DNA from: Leptospira bouyouniensis
GTDB lineage: Bacteria > Spirochaetota > Leptospiria > Leptospirales > Leptospiraceae
Length of the DNA stretch: 64,000 nucleotides
Reading direction: 5' to 3'
Assembly: GCF_004769525.1 (NCBI RefSeq)
Contig: NZ_RQFT01000008.1
Span: forward strand, 289,380-353,379
In this document: positions 36,242 through 44,086 of the stretch, one piece after another
Layout: each line of letters begins with the position of its first letter
How positions within the stretch are numbered: position 1 is the stretch's first letter
The notes under the pieces: model-generated
Seen by the model: the letters and a program-made list of their open reading frames with translations, nothing else
What the model was told of the DNA's origin: nothing
Databases searched by the model: none
Position numbers and translations under genes: made by a program

Positions 36242-36570
36242 TTGAAAACAAATAGAGAAGAAAAAACTATAACGGTCCCTACGTTGAGTTTAATTTTGTT
36301 CACGTTAATGTTTAGTATAATTTTGGTGAATTGTTCTGAGGATAAAAAAGTTGATATGATAAGTCATTTTTTTGCTCCACTTCCATTAACATCAAATTAT
36401 TCAAATACGATTTAAGAAATCCTGATACTGAATTGCCGGATCAAACAAATCCAAGCTTCAGTAAATCCGGTGACCAATTTAATATTGTTTCGCGATCAAT
36501 GTTTGAAAGGTCTTTAAAAACAAAACAGAAGGTTTTTCCAAAATTGAATTTTGGAAAATTAGAAATTTAG
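36242..36570 (+). pseudogene. small lipoprotein gene, probably frameshifted
   Basis: GGAGG five bases before a TTG at 36242 (itself in frame with an ATG at 36230) opens a lipoprotein: KTNREEKTITVP, then LFTLMFSIILVNCSEDKK. This frame stops at 36415 after SNYSNTI. The -1 frame continues YDLRNPDTELPDQTNPSF...KLNFGKLEI to TAG 36568-36570, open from 36355 on, in a composition like a lipoprotein tail. One frameshift between 36355 and 36410, possibly at the run of seven T at 36367-36373, would join them into about 109 residues. It may also be a genuine short peptide. It lies under the 36154-36202 promoter. Confidence 0.5.
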
Positions 36571-36626
36571 CCCCGAACCATCGTCTTCGATGTATCGGTT
36601 ATCAAAAAAAATTAAAAGGTAGTTTT

Positions 36627-37055
36627 ATGTCAAAAATTCAAATGTTTAAACCAATTGTACTCGTTATCCTTTTTACTCTTTCTTTTTTCGTAAGTTGCAA
36701 AAACGAAAAGAGTTCTGACAAAGAAGGCATATTACAATATTATGCTTTGTTACTCGGTTCAAGTGCGCCACTTGCAGAAATTTCTGATGCAGACTGTACT
36801 GACCCTGCGCCAACATTCGCATCACTTGGCCAAGCGGGAACAACAGCTACTTGTTCCAATTGTCATAACGCAGGTAATGCAAATGCAGGTTTTGACATCA
36901 CTTCTTACAATAGCACTAGAAATAGGATTACGGTTGGAAACCCAAAGGGAAGTTTATTATTTAATAAAATCAATTCAGGATCCATGCGAATTTATAATAC
37001 GAATGCAATCAATAAAGCAATCTATTGTTGGACACTAAAAGGTGGGAACCCCTGA
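36627..37055 (+). CDS. lipoprotein with one c-type heme motif
   Basis: A 142-residue protein: lipoprotein signal ending FFVSC, then a mature part with a CSNCH heme-binding motif near residue 80 ([22 protein letters not shown]) and a Met-containing stretch SGSMRIYNT that may supply the second heme ligand. It belongs to the short monoheme cytochrome-like proteins seen beside YceI and DUF5777 genes, probably in electron transfer outside the cytoplasm. AAGGTAG precedes the ATG. The gene overlaps the YceI frame downstream and is downstream of the frameshifted lipoprotein, so it may use the same promoter. Confidence 0.83.
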   Translation: MSKIQMFKPIVLVILFTLSFFVSCKNEKSSDKEGILQYYALLLGSSAPLAEISDADCTDPAPTFASLGQAGTTATCSNCHNAGNANAGFDITSYNSTRNRITVGNPKGSLLFNKINSGSMRIYNTNAINKAIYCWTLKGGNP

Positions 37056-37606
37056 AGCTCTTTCATAAGAAGATTCTTTTTCTTCTTTTTTGGATATTAA
37101 CAACCAATTTATTTGCAGACACAAAAACCAAATCACTGGTGGTGAAAGTTGCTAAGATTCAATTTTTAAGTGAGGCACCCCAAGAAACGATTCGAGGAAA
37201 CATAACAAATGTTTCCGGGTCTGCAAATATGGTTTCAAAGAAGGTATCCATTCAAATCGAGATGAAGAACATAAATGTTCCGAATCGATTGATGAATCGT
37301 CATATGCATGAGAACTATCTAGAATCGGAACAGTATCCAACTTCAATCTTCAATGGTGTGATTACAACCTGGGATATTCAATCTAAGGTAGTTGAAATTG
37401 AAGGGGATCTCACTCTCCACGGAGTCACTAAAAAGAATTTTAAAATCCATGGAAGTATTGAAACACGTGAAAAAGATTTTTTGATCCGATCAAATTTTCA
37501 AATTCTTCTAACTGATTTTAAAATCGAAATACCTCATTTAGTGATCTTAAAACTAAACGATACGATCCAAATCGAATCAGAAATTTTATGGACATACCAA
37601 GAATGA
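37025..37606 (+). CDS. YceI-like periplasmic protein
   Basis: About 180-193 residues. A signal peptide ([19 protein letters not shown]) is followed by a YceI lipocalin-like domain: [42 protein letters not shown]-like [19 protein letters not shown] and [13 protein letters not shown]. YceI proteins bind isoprenoid chains. The start is unclear. The TTG at 37025 is far inside the upstream gene and lacks a ribosome-binding site, while AAGGTGG lies six bases before a CTG that overlaps the upstream stop (CCCCTGA, 37050-37056), so initiation at that CTG is possible. The last bases overlap the next gene as ATGA. Confidence 0.8.
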   Translation: MLDTKRWEPLKLFHKKILFLLFWILTTNLFADTKTKSLVVKVAKIQFLSEAPQETIRGNITNVSGSANMVSKKVSIQIEMKNINVPNRLMNRHMHENYLESEQYPTSIFNGVITTWDIQSKVVEIEGDLTLHGVTKKNFKIHGSIETREKDFLIRSNFQILLTDFKIEIPHLVILKLNDTIQIESEILWTYQE

Positions 37607-38637
37607 ATCAACTTTTTTATCGTTTTATTCTCTCACTCATTATACTATTGTTAGTCTCCCCAATTGACTCCCAAGAATTTAGAAAAACTGCTTTTTTAGG
37701 TACTAGTTTGATTCATATGCCAAGTACGGAAGACGTTGGCAAAAACGGAATTGATTTTCGAATCAACCACCGCTTCGGAGATGCAAAGTCCACTTTCTAT
37801 GATTTTTTTGGGTTGGACCAAGGAGCTAATACGCAACTTTCTTTGGACTACGGAATTTCAGATCGTATATCAGTTGGGCTAGCAAGAACCCCTTTTCAAA
37901 AAACATATGAAGCTAGATCAAAGGTTCGTTTGTTGACCCAAGATTCTGATTTTCCTTTGACGATTAGTTTTTTTGGTGCGTTTGGCCAAGAAACTTCCAA
38001 ACAAGAACAATTTTTTGGACCCTACCTTCGGCCTTCGACAGGAAATCCATCTTTGGATTCCAATCTTGAAAAACGATTTAATACTTATGAATTGAGTGAT
38101 TCAGATCGCCAAAGTACATTAGCGTCTATGCTGATTTCGCGGCGGTTTAATGATTTAATTTCGATTCAAGTATCTCCCATGTTTGTTCATAGAAATTACG
38201 TAAAAGAAAATCTGTCTAACGATAGAACGGGTTTGGATGTATCCTTTCGTCTTCATCTCTTTAAGAGAGTAGACTTTACGTTCGCTGCTATCTTTACTCC
38301 CAAAAGAGATTACGTAGGTGATTCATATAGAAATGAGGATCGGAAAACGAAGATTGGTAGCGAGGAGTATTCTGTATCAGAAGTGAATGATTTGATCGCA
38401 AGAGGAAAGGCTGAAGATGCTTTTATAAATAATGTAATTCTGTCGAAACCTGTAGAATATACATCTGTACCATTCAGTACGGGAATCGATTTTGAAACGG
38501 GTGGGCATGTCTTTCAGTTTTTTGTGACCAACAGTCGTTCCCTTGCTAACACCCAACTCCTGCGTGGTGCTGATTACAACTACGATAAAAAAGAATGGAC
38601 AATCGGTTTTAACATTCACCGATATTTTTCTTTATAA
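37603..38637 (+). CDS. DUF5777-like beta-barrel outer-membrane protein
   Basis: About 344 residues with a signal peptide ([15 protein letters not shown]). The mature protein has many amphipathic beta strands, an initial [12 protein letters not shown] and [18 protein letters not shown], as in the DUF5777 barrel family, and ends with an aromatic strand ([18 protein letters not shown]). It probably sits in the outer membrane. The ATG overlaps the YceI stop as ATGA (37603), so the two are coupled. Cytochrome c lipoprotein, YceI and DUF5777 genes in this order are a recurring trio in Bacteroidetes and related phyla. Confidence 0.8.
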   Translation: MNQLFYRFILSLIILLLVSPIDSQEFRKTAFLGTSLIHMPSTEDVGKNGIDFRINHRFGDAKSTFYDFFGLDQGANTQLSLDYGISDRISVGLARTPFQKTYEARSKVRLLTQDSDFPLTISFFGAFGQETSKQEQFFGPYLRPSTGNPSLDSNLEKRFNTYELSDSDRQSTLASMLISRRFNDLISIQVSPMFVHRNYVKENLSNDRTGLDVSFRLHLFKRVDFTFAAIFTPKRDYVGDSYRNEDRKTKIGSEEYSVSEVNDLIARGKAEDAFINNVILSKPVEYTSVPFSTGIDFETGGHVFQFFVTNSRSLANTQLLRGADYNYDKKEWTIGFNIHRYFSL

Positions 38638-38653
38638 AAAGATTCCAATTCGA

Positions 38654-38705
38654 CATCGGAAAAAACACCATTGGAGTTTTACTCCTTTGGTATTGAATTC
38701 CGATG
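38654..38705. terminator. nested hairpin after lipoprotein paralogue 1, between convergent genes
   Basis: CATCGGAA / TTCCGATG (8 bp) encloses ACCA/TGGT and GGAGT/ACTCC around a TTTT loop, 52 bases in all. An identical fold is found at 39985-40036 with changes only in loops. It lies between the convergent genes ending at 38637 and 38718 and may stop transcription both ways. Confidence 0.6.
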
Positions 38706-38717
38706 CTTTAATTCCGA

Positions 38718-39731
38718 TTATTCGAGCCGAGCGCTTTTTTCTAAATAAAAAATACTATAATTGCCATTTTCGTCTTCGATGAATACATAACTTTGTAATA
38801 ATATACAAGAATATTCATTCACTATAGGATTTAGCGTTGTAGAAAGCGAAAAAATTCCGTCAGGCAAAGGAAGTCCATTCGCTGGATCCCATAGATAAAG
38901 GAATTCATCGTAGCCAAATGGATATGCGCTATGTGAAACTCCTGAGAGACTTATATTAGCGAAAGTGATACCGGGACCATGTTTGTATTTTGTTTTAAAA
39001 TTCCATTGTCCGGCTACATTCGTAACTTCAATACAATGTCCGTTGCAATTACCATAAGTAGTAGGAGCAAGAGCCACTCCACCGCAGTCCCGGTTGTGAC
39101 TAAAATTGATTTCTTTCGAAGACGAACCAAATTCATTCCTTGCTACTAGAATTAGTTTTTGTTTTTGATTGGAACGATGGATAAAACTAAACCAAACAGT
39201 TCCTCCCACATTTGGATTGGCAGGAGTAAAGGTTTTAAAATCTGTTGCATTCACAACAGTTCCGTCTGGTTCCAATCTCAAATTTCGTTTCCCGATATAG
39301 GCTGTAATCGTTGTTTGGTCATGGACTGGGAGTTGGAAACTAATTTGATCAATTAGAATTTTACCATAAATTCCATATTGATCTTCAGCTTGTGGTGCAT
39401 TGTTCACTTGTGTTTGAGGGTCATTCAGGATCGGAGCATTCAGAGGTTGGCCAGGATTGGCAGGCGGACCCACAACGGGTGGGATCGGAGGTAACAATCC
39501 TCCTTCTGGCTGACCTGTTTCTGAGTTTGTGGGTGTTTGATTTCCGGATGCCAAACCCAATAAACCAAGGGTATTGGTTTGCTCTGATTTTTGTTCTTCC
39601 TGTGCACAATTGAGAAACAATAACGAAAGAAATAGCATAAAGTAGAAAAATGTTAAATAAAACATATGTTCCAATCTTTTATTTTTTTGAAAGGGGATTG
39701 AACCACTAACCAGATCTTTTACCTTAAACAT
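38718..39731 (-). CDS. proline-rich lipoprotein, tandem paralogue 1
   Basis: A 337-residue protein. The signal region is long: a basic N-region, then MFYLTFFYFMLFLSLLFLNC as the lipoprotein signal near residue 42. A Pro/Gly-rich linker (LLPPIPPVVGPPANPG) follows, then a beta-rich domain with LIDQISFQLPVHDQTTITAYIGKR and two Cys-containing loops (DCGGVALAP, GNCNGHCIEV). The first 250 residues are nearly identical to the neighbour at 40049-41068; the last 85 differ. AGGAG eight bases before the ATG fixes the start. The promoter is the 27-base element 39829-39781. The function is not recognised; it looks like a surface-exposed family with a variable C-terminus. Confidence 0.8.
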   Translation of the reverse strand: MFKVKDLVSGSIPFQKNKRLEHMFYLTFFYFMLFLSLLFLNCAQEEQKSEQTNTLGLLGLASGNQTPTNSETGQPEGGLLPPIPPVVGPPANPGQPLNAPILNDPQTQVNNAPQAEDQYGIYGKILIDQISFQLPVHDQTTITAYIGKRNLRLEPDGTVVNATDFKTFTPANPNVGGTVWFSFIHRSNQKQKLILVARNEFGSSSKEINFSHNRDCGGVALAPTTYGNCNGHCIEVTNVAGQWNFKTKYKHGPGITFANISLSGVSHSAYPFGYDEFLYLWDPANGLPLPDGIFSLSTTLNPIVNEYSCILLQSYVFIEDENGNYSIFYLEKSARLE

Positions 39732-39780
39732 GAGTAAGTCTCCTGAATCAAATGAATGATTTATATTTATAATCTATACA

Positions 39781-39829
39781 ATACTAATCTGTTTTGGATT
39801 TTCTGTCTTCCTGGGACGGGAATCAGGAG
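39781..39829 (-). promoter_or_regulatory. 27-base element with promoter of lipoprotein paralogue 1
   Basis: Element at 39829-39803, beginning CTCCTGATTCCCGTCCCAGG and ending in the -35 AAGACA (39809-39804). After a 17-base spacer comes the -10 TAGTAT (39786-39781). The start codon is 50 bases downstream. Confidence 0.8.
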
Positions 39830-39984
39830 AGGAATTTAATTTTTTATTAAATTGAAATACGATTTTCTCTATTTCGTAAGTAATAACGTAAGAAATAATA
39901 TTACAGAAAAGAACCTTGGAATTTAGTAGACAATTGGCTTTAACGTTGAAAGATAATTTACATTATAAAACGATTCAAAGTCGA

Positions 39985-40036
39985 CATCGGAAAAAAAACC
40001 ATTGGAGTTATACTCCTTTGGTATTGAATTCCGATG
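39985..40036 (-). terminator. nested hairpin after lipoprotein paralogue 2
   Basis: The same 52-base nested fold as 38654-38705: CATCGGAA / TTCCGATG, ACCA/TGGT, GGAGT/ACTCC. The loop is TATA instead of TTTT and all stem bases are kept. It lies 13 bases beyond the stop at 40049. Confidence 0.6.
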
Positions 40037-40048
40037 CTTTAATCCCGA

Positions 40049-41068
40049 TTATTCGAACCGAGCTTTTTCCGATAAAATAGAGGTATTAAGGTTTCCATTT
40101 TCATCTTCGACGTAAATAATACTTTGTAAACCAATACAGGTATATTCATTCACTAGAGGACCTATCGTTGATGAAATTGGAGCAACTACTAAGGGATAAT
40201 TTGGTCCATGAGTCAAATCCCAGATGTATTCAGATTCATCATATCCCAACAATCCACCTGTCTTGAGTGTATTTCCTTGGATCGTTATCATAGAATAAAC
40301 AATACCAGGACCGACATGATTGTATTTTGCTTTAAAATTCCATTGTCCGGCTACATTCGTAACTTCAATACATTGTCCGTTGCAATTACCATAAGTAGTG
40401 GGAGCAAGAGCCACTCCACCGCAGTCCCGGTTGTGACTAAAATTGATTTCTTTCGAAGACGAACCAAATTCATTCCTTGCTACTAGAATTAGTTTTTGTT
40501 TTTGATTGGAACGATGGATAAAACTAAACCAAACAGTTCCTCCCTGATTTGGATTGGCAGGAGTAAAGGTTTTAAAATTTGTTGCATTCACAACGGTTCC
40601 GTCAGGTTCCAATCTCAAATTTCGTTTCCCGATATAGGCAGTAATCGTTGTTTGGTCATGGACTGGTAGTTGGAAACTAATTTGATCAATTAGAATTTTA
40701 CCATAAAGTCCATATTGGTCTTCAGCTAACGGTGCATTGTTCACTTGTGTTTGAGGGTCATTCAGGATCGGAGCATTCAGAGGTTGGCCAGGATTGGCAG
40801 GTGGACCCACAACGGGTGGGATTGGAGGTAACAATCCTCCTTCTGGCTGACCTGTTTCTGAGTTTGTGGGTGTTTGATTTCCGGATGCCAAACCCAATAA
40901 ACCAAGGGTATTGGTTTGCTCTGATTTTTGTTCTTCCTGTGCACAATTGAGAAACAATAACGAAAGAAATAGCATAAAGTAGAAAAATGTTAAATAAAAC
41001 ATATGTTCCAAACTTTTATTTTTTTGAAAGGGGAACGAACGGCTAACGTAATCCACTGCCTTAAACAT
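40049..41068 (-). CDS. proline-rich lipoprotein, tandem paralogue 2
   Basis: About 339 residues from ATG 41068. The open frame reaches 41110, but AGGAG eight bases before 41068 and identity with the paralogue leader fix the start. The lipoprotein signal, Pro/Gly linker and beta domain are the same as in paralogue 1 with a handful of substitutions. The C-terminal part after GQWNFK is clearly related but heavily changed (VNEYTCIGLQSIIYVEDENGN against VNEYSCILLQSYVFIEDENGN). It is controlled by the element at 41171-41123. Confidence 0.8.
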   Translation of the reverse strand: MFKAVDYVSRSFPFQKNKSLEHMFYLTFFYFMLFLSLLFLNCAQEEQKSEQTNTLGLLGLASGNQTPTNSETGQPEGGLLPPIPPVVGPPANPGQPLNAPILNDPQTQVNNAPLAEDQYGLYGKILIDQISFQLPVHDQTTITAYIGKRNLRLEPDGTVVNATNFKTFTPANPNQGGTVWFSFIHRSNQKQKLILVARNEFGSSSKEINFSHNRDCGGVALAPTTYGNCNGQCIEVTNVAGQWNFKAKYNHVGPGIVYSMITIQGNTLKTGGLLGYDESEYIWDLTHGPNYPLVVAPISSTIGPLVNEYTCIGLQSIIYVEDENGNLNTSILSEKARFE

Positions 41069-41122
41069 GAGTAAGTCTCCTGAACAACATAATAGAATTC
41101 GATTCATCATCGAATCATAATG

Positions 41123-41171
41123 ATTCTAATCCGTTTTGGATTTTCTGTCTTCCTGGGACGGGAATCAGGAG
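41123..41171 (-). promoter_or_regulatory. 27-base element with promoter of lipoprotein paralogue 2
   Basis: Element at 41171-41145, with the -35 AAGACA at 41151-41146, a 17-base spacer and the -10 TAGAAT at 41128-41123. The region after the element differs from paralogue 1 yet keeps the spacing and a -10 box. Confidence 0.8.
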
Positions 41172-41275
41172 AGGAATTTAATTTTTTATCAAATTGAAAT
41201 ATGATTTTCTCTATTTCGTAAGTATTAATGTAAGAAAAAATATTACATCAACGAATCCAAAAAATCTATTTTCTG

Positions 41276-42043
41276 TTATGTGGTTTCGGAGATTGAATTT
41301 TTTTGCCTGAATTCCGATGCCGTAATTTTTAATTCTTTTTTGAATGCTTCGTAAAAACTGGAAAGTGATTTGTAACCAACTTCAAAACCAATGTCACTTA
41401 CATTTTTTTCTGGATATTTGAGCAAAAGTTCTTTTGCCTCTTTGATCCGATAACTGTGTAAAAAGGAGTTAAAAGTTGTTTGTTTTTTACCGTTTAAAAA
41501 TTCAGATAGTTGTCTCGGGTGTAACTCCAATTCTTCGGCTAGAACTTCGAGAGTTAAATCCTCATTTAAATATATTTTTTCTATCTCCATTAAATGCAAT
41601 AGTCGATTCTGAACTCGATCCAAATCCACTTGTAATAAACGAGATTTCACATTTTTTTGTTGGTCAGCTCCTTTTTGGTAGGTGATCGCAAAAAGAGAAT
41701 GTCTTTCCAATGCCAACCGCAATCGTTCTTCCGAAATAGGCTTCGGGATAAAATCAATTACACCATATTCGAATGCACGAATGGCGTTATCAGTATTTGC
41801 TGAAACTACAATCGTATTCGTAAAAATTGTTGGGATTCTCTCTAATATATCAAAACCATCGAATCCAAAAATATTAAGATCTAAAAAAAGTAAATCGATT
41901 GGTGAGGATTTTAATTCTTTATCCGCTTCATCAATAGAGGTTACATGTTTGATTTCTTTTATTGTAGATTCCAAAACTATATTTAATAATTTCGTAAGAA
42001 ATTTTGCATGAACTGGCTCATCTTCTAATATTAAAATTTTCAT
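41276..42043 (-). CDS. response regulator with AraC-type DNA-binding domain
   Basis: About 255 residues from ATG 42043. The receiver domain has the acidic pair LEDEP, the phospho-acceptor Asp in LLFLDLNIFG, then VVSANTDN and FIPKP (Lys). The C-terminal 100 residues form an AraC/XylS double helix-turn-helix (LTLEVLAEELELHPRQLSEFLN, then NVSDIGFEVGYKSLSSFYEAFKKELKITASEF). A longer open frame reaches 42097, but the ATG at 42043 lies one base after the kinase stop. It is the partner of the LytS-type kinase. It lies amid four copies of the 27-base promoter element, which makes it the leading candidate to bind them. Confidence 0.9.
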   Translation of the reverse strand: MKILILEDEPVHAKFLTKLLNIVLESTIKEIKHVTSIDEADKELKSSPIDLLFLDLNIFGFDGFDILERIPTIFTNTIVVSANTDNAIRAFEYGVIDFIPKPISEERLRLALERHSLFAITYQKGADQQKNVKSRLLQVDLDRVQNRLLHLMEIEKIYLNEDLTLEVLAEELELHPRQLSEFLNGKKQTTFNSFLHSYRIKEAKELLLKYPEKNVSDIGFEVGYKSLSSFYEAFKKELKITASEFRQKNSISETT

Positions 42044-42044
42044 T

Positions 42045-43982
42045 TTATAGAGTTTGGATTTGAAAGATAACCCGATATCCTTTTTTAGATTTTCCATGTT
42101 GTAATGACCACTTACCAGAATAGGACTCCTCTAACCGAAGTCTTACATATTCTAATCCAGTACCTGATCCATGTTTCATTATGTTCTCTTTTTCGACCTT
42201 ACAATGGTTATATACAATAAAACAATAAACTGAGAATAAATTCCCATCTTTTTTAATGTTTTTTTTGAGGATTACGAAGCTTAACCTTGCTTTTAAGGAA
42301 TCCTCATGAGTAAAAGCATTTTCTATGAGCGTATGGAAGATTAGCGGAGGAATTACTTCCGTTGGACTGATACCAATTGTTTTAAATCGATAATCTTTTT
42401 CCATTCGCATTTTCATGACACCTATATGGTATTTACATAATGCGATTTCATCGACAATTGGAATCAGTTGTTTAGAAGCAACTTTTAAGATAATATGAAG
42501 TTCTCCTACAAGCGAATCTAAAATTTGTTCCGATTTATCTGGACTTTCGGAAACCCAATACCGAATCGCCGAAAGTGAATTCATAAGAAAATGTGGTTGG
42601 ATCGATTTTTTGTATAACTCTAATTCCATCCTCTTGGATTGAATATTTGCATGATAAATTTTATCTTTTAATATTACTGATTGCTCAAGTTCTAACTTTT
42701 GTTTTTCGATTGTAACATGTAGTTTTGAATGGTTTTTCGAAAGGAAAAAAGATTGCGAAAAGAACAAAACAAAATTCCCGATGGGCGCATATACTTCAGT
42801 TTTAATAATATTTTTTTCGAATAGTATATCGTTTAGTATCGTAAGAAATAAAAAAAGAAATCCAAACAAAAACCCTGATGCACTTTCTCTTTTATGAATG
42901 ACCGCCTTGGTCAAGATCCAAAAAATATAAATACAACAAAATAACATAGAAATTTCTGCCGGTAAAAGTGTTTTTTCTATCCATGTTGATTCCGAAAATA
43001 ACACAAAAACTGAGAAACTAAAAAATATAAATTGGAATAGATTTAAAGGAATTTTATTGATTTCATTGGTGAAAACTTTTCCTATAAAACTAAGTAAAAA
43101 TGGAAAAGTTAAATAAATAGAAATAAAAAAAATCTTAATTAACCATCTCCATTCGAAATCAGGAAACAAAATCATTAAAAAAAATTCTCCACTCGTAAAT
43201 TGGTAAATCATACTAGAAAAAGAATAGAGAGAGAAATAAAGAAGACTTAGATCTTTTTTACGCAATAGAAAAAGAGTAAAATGGTATAAAGAAATAACAA
43301 ACAAACTCGCAATCAAAAAAATATCCAATGCAACACGTGTTTGTTTTGTTCGGAGCATCGTTTCTTCGGTTCCAAACTCTATACTTTGGCGAAAACCTGC
43401 ATTTAATGATTTAAAGTTTGCAACATGGATGATGATTTCAATCGTCTTGGCATTAGGTGTGAAAAATACAATTTTTGGCAACCAATACTCTTTCGTATCT
43501 TCTTCATTGGTTCCAACAATTCCATTTTCTGAGATCATTGAGCCATTTAAGAACATTCGATAAGTTGTAAACGAATGGGGAACATAAAAAGAAAGTTTTT
43601 GATTGATTAAATGATTTGGAAGAGTTAAAAGCATCCGAAAAGTGCCGTAACTTTTTGCATCATACTCCTTCCCTTCATATTTGATCTCATTCCAAAACCC
43701 TGGGATAGAAACGATTCCTTTTTCAATTTGTGAATTCGAAGTTCCAAAATCAGCTGAACTTAGAAATTTTTGGTAATAAAAATCCCATTCTCCATCGAGT
43801 TTAATGGAAGTTTGGTTTAAAACGAAAGTTTCAGGCAGAATCAATTTCCCATTTTTAACTTTCAATATACTATTGTTAGTTGATTCATTGTTACACGAAA
43901 ATATTGTTAGTATGACAATCGCAGCCGAAATGTGGTTTAATGCACTACGGGAAATCCTTCTTAAGAGCAGGTTATGATTCAT
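42045..43982 (-). CDS. 7TMR-DISM sensor kinase, LytS type
   Basis: A 645-residue membrane kinase. The signal is lipoprotein-like (VILTIFSC), a periplasmic DISM domain follows at about 45-205 (SIKLDGEWDFYYQKF), and seven membrane helices lie at about 215-420. After a coiled coil comes a His_kinase (LytS) phosphoacceptor KKSIQPHFLMNSLSAIRYW near 480 and a GHKL domain with PPLIFHTLIENAFTH (N-box) and GSGTGLEYVRLRLEE (G-box). The cytoplasmic catalytic set is complete. The operon with the AraC-type regulator is tight. A divergent promoter element lies between this gene and the propeller lipoprotein at 44087. Confidence 0.92.
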   Translation of the reverse strand: MNHNLLLRRISRSALNHISAAIVILTIFSCNNESTNNSILKVKNGKLILPETFVLNQTSIKLDGEWDFYYQKFLSSADFGTSNSQIEKGIVSIPGFWNEIKYEGKEYDAKSYGTFRMLLTLPNHLINQKLSFYVPHSFTTYRMFLNGSMISENGIVGTNEEDTKEYWLPKIVFFTPNAKTIEIIIHVANFKSLNAGFRQSIEFGTEETMLRTKQTRVALDIFLIASLFVISLYHFTLFLLRKKDLSLLYFSLYSFSSMIYQFTSGEFFLMILFPDFEWRWLIKIFFISIYLTFPFLLSFIGKVFTNEINKIPLNLFQFIFFSFSVFVLFSESTWIEKTLLPAEISMLFCCIYIFWILTKAVIHKRESASGFLFGFLFLFLTILNDILFEKNIIKTEVYAPIGNFVLFFSQSFFLSKNHSKLHVTIEKQKLELEQSVILKDKIYHANIQSKRMELELYKKSIQPHFLMNSLSAIRYWVSESPDKSEQILDSLVGELHIILKVASKQLIPIVDEIALCKYHIGVMKMRMEKDYRFKTIGISPTEVIPPLIFHTLIENAFTHEDSLKARLSFVILKKNIKKDGNLFSVYCFIVYNHCKVEKENIMKHGSGTGLEYVRLRLEESYSGKWSLQHGKSKKGYRVIFQIQTL

Positions 43983-44017
43983 ATATCTTCCATAAAAATA
44001 TAAAAACGGAAAACTAA

Positions 44018-44066
44018 CTCCGGATTCCCGTCCAAGGAAGACAGATTCCTTAATTTGAATTAGAAT
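44018..44066 (+). promoter_or_regulatory. 27-base element with promoter of the propeller lipoprotein
   Basis: Element at 44018-44044 (two mismatches to consensus: CTCCGGATTCCCGTCCAAGG), -35 AAGACA at 44038-44043, 17-base spacer, -10 TAGAAT at 44061-44066. The GTG start at 44087 gives a leader of only about 14 bases. It lies 36 bases from the divergent kinase start. Confidence 0.8.
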
Positions 44067-44086
44067 TCAGTATTCAGGAATTTGTC

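Larger units (their letters stand above)
38651..39905. repeat. tandem duplication, unit 1
   Basis: A unit of about 1.25 kb repeated at 39981-41248. The flanks, promoter, leader, first 250 codons and downstream hairpin are nearly identical; only the last 80-90 codons of the gene differ strongly. Unit borders are estimated by eye. Confidence 0.85.
39981..41248. repeat. tandem duplication, unit 2
   Basis: Second copy of the unit at 38651-39905, with the same order of hairpin, gene, leader and promoter element. The genes diverge only in the C-terminal part. Confidence 0.85.

Noticed and set aside
38651..41248. Insertion sequence as the cause of the tandem repeat
   Set aside because: No transposase or terminal inverted repeats; the unit contains a single lipoprotein gene with its own promoter.
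35982..44066. CRISPR-like array from the five repeated 27-base elements
   Set aside because: Copies are kilobases apart, in both orientations, and aligned to promoters; there are no regular spacers and no cas genes.
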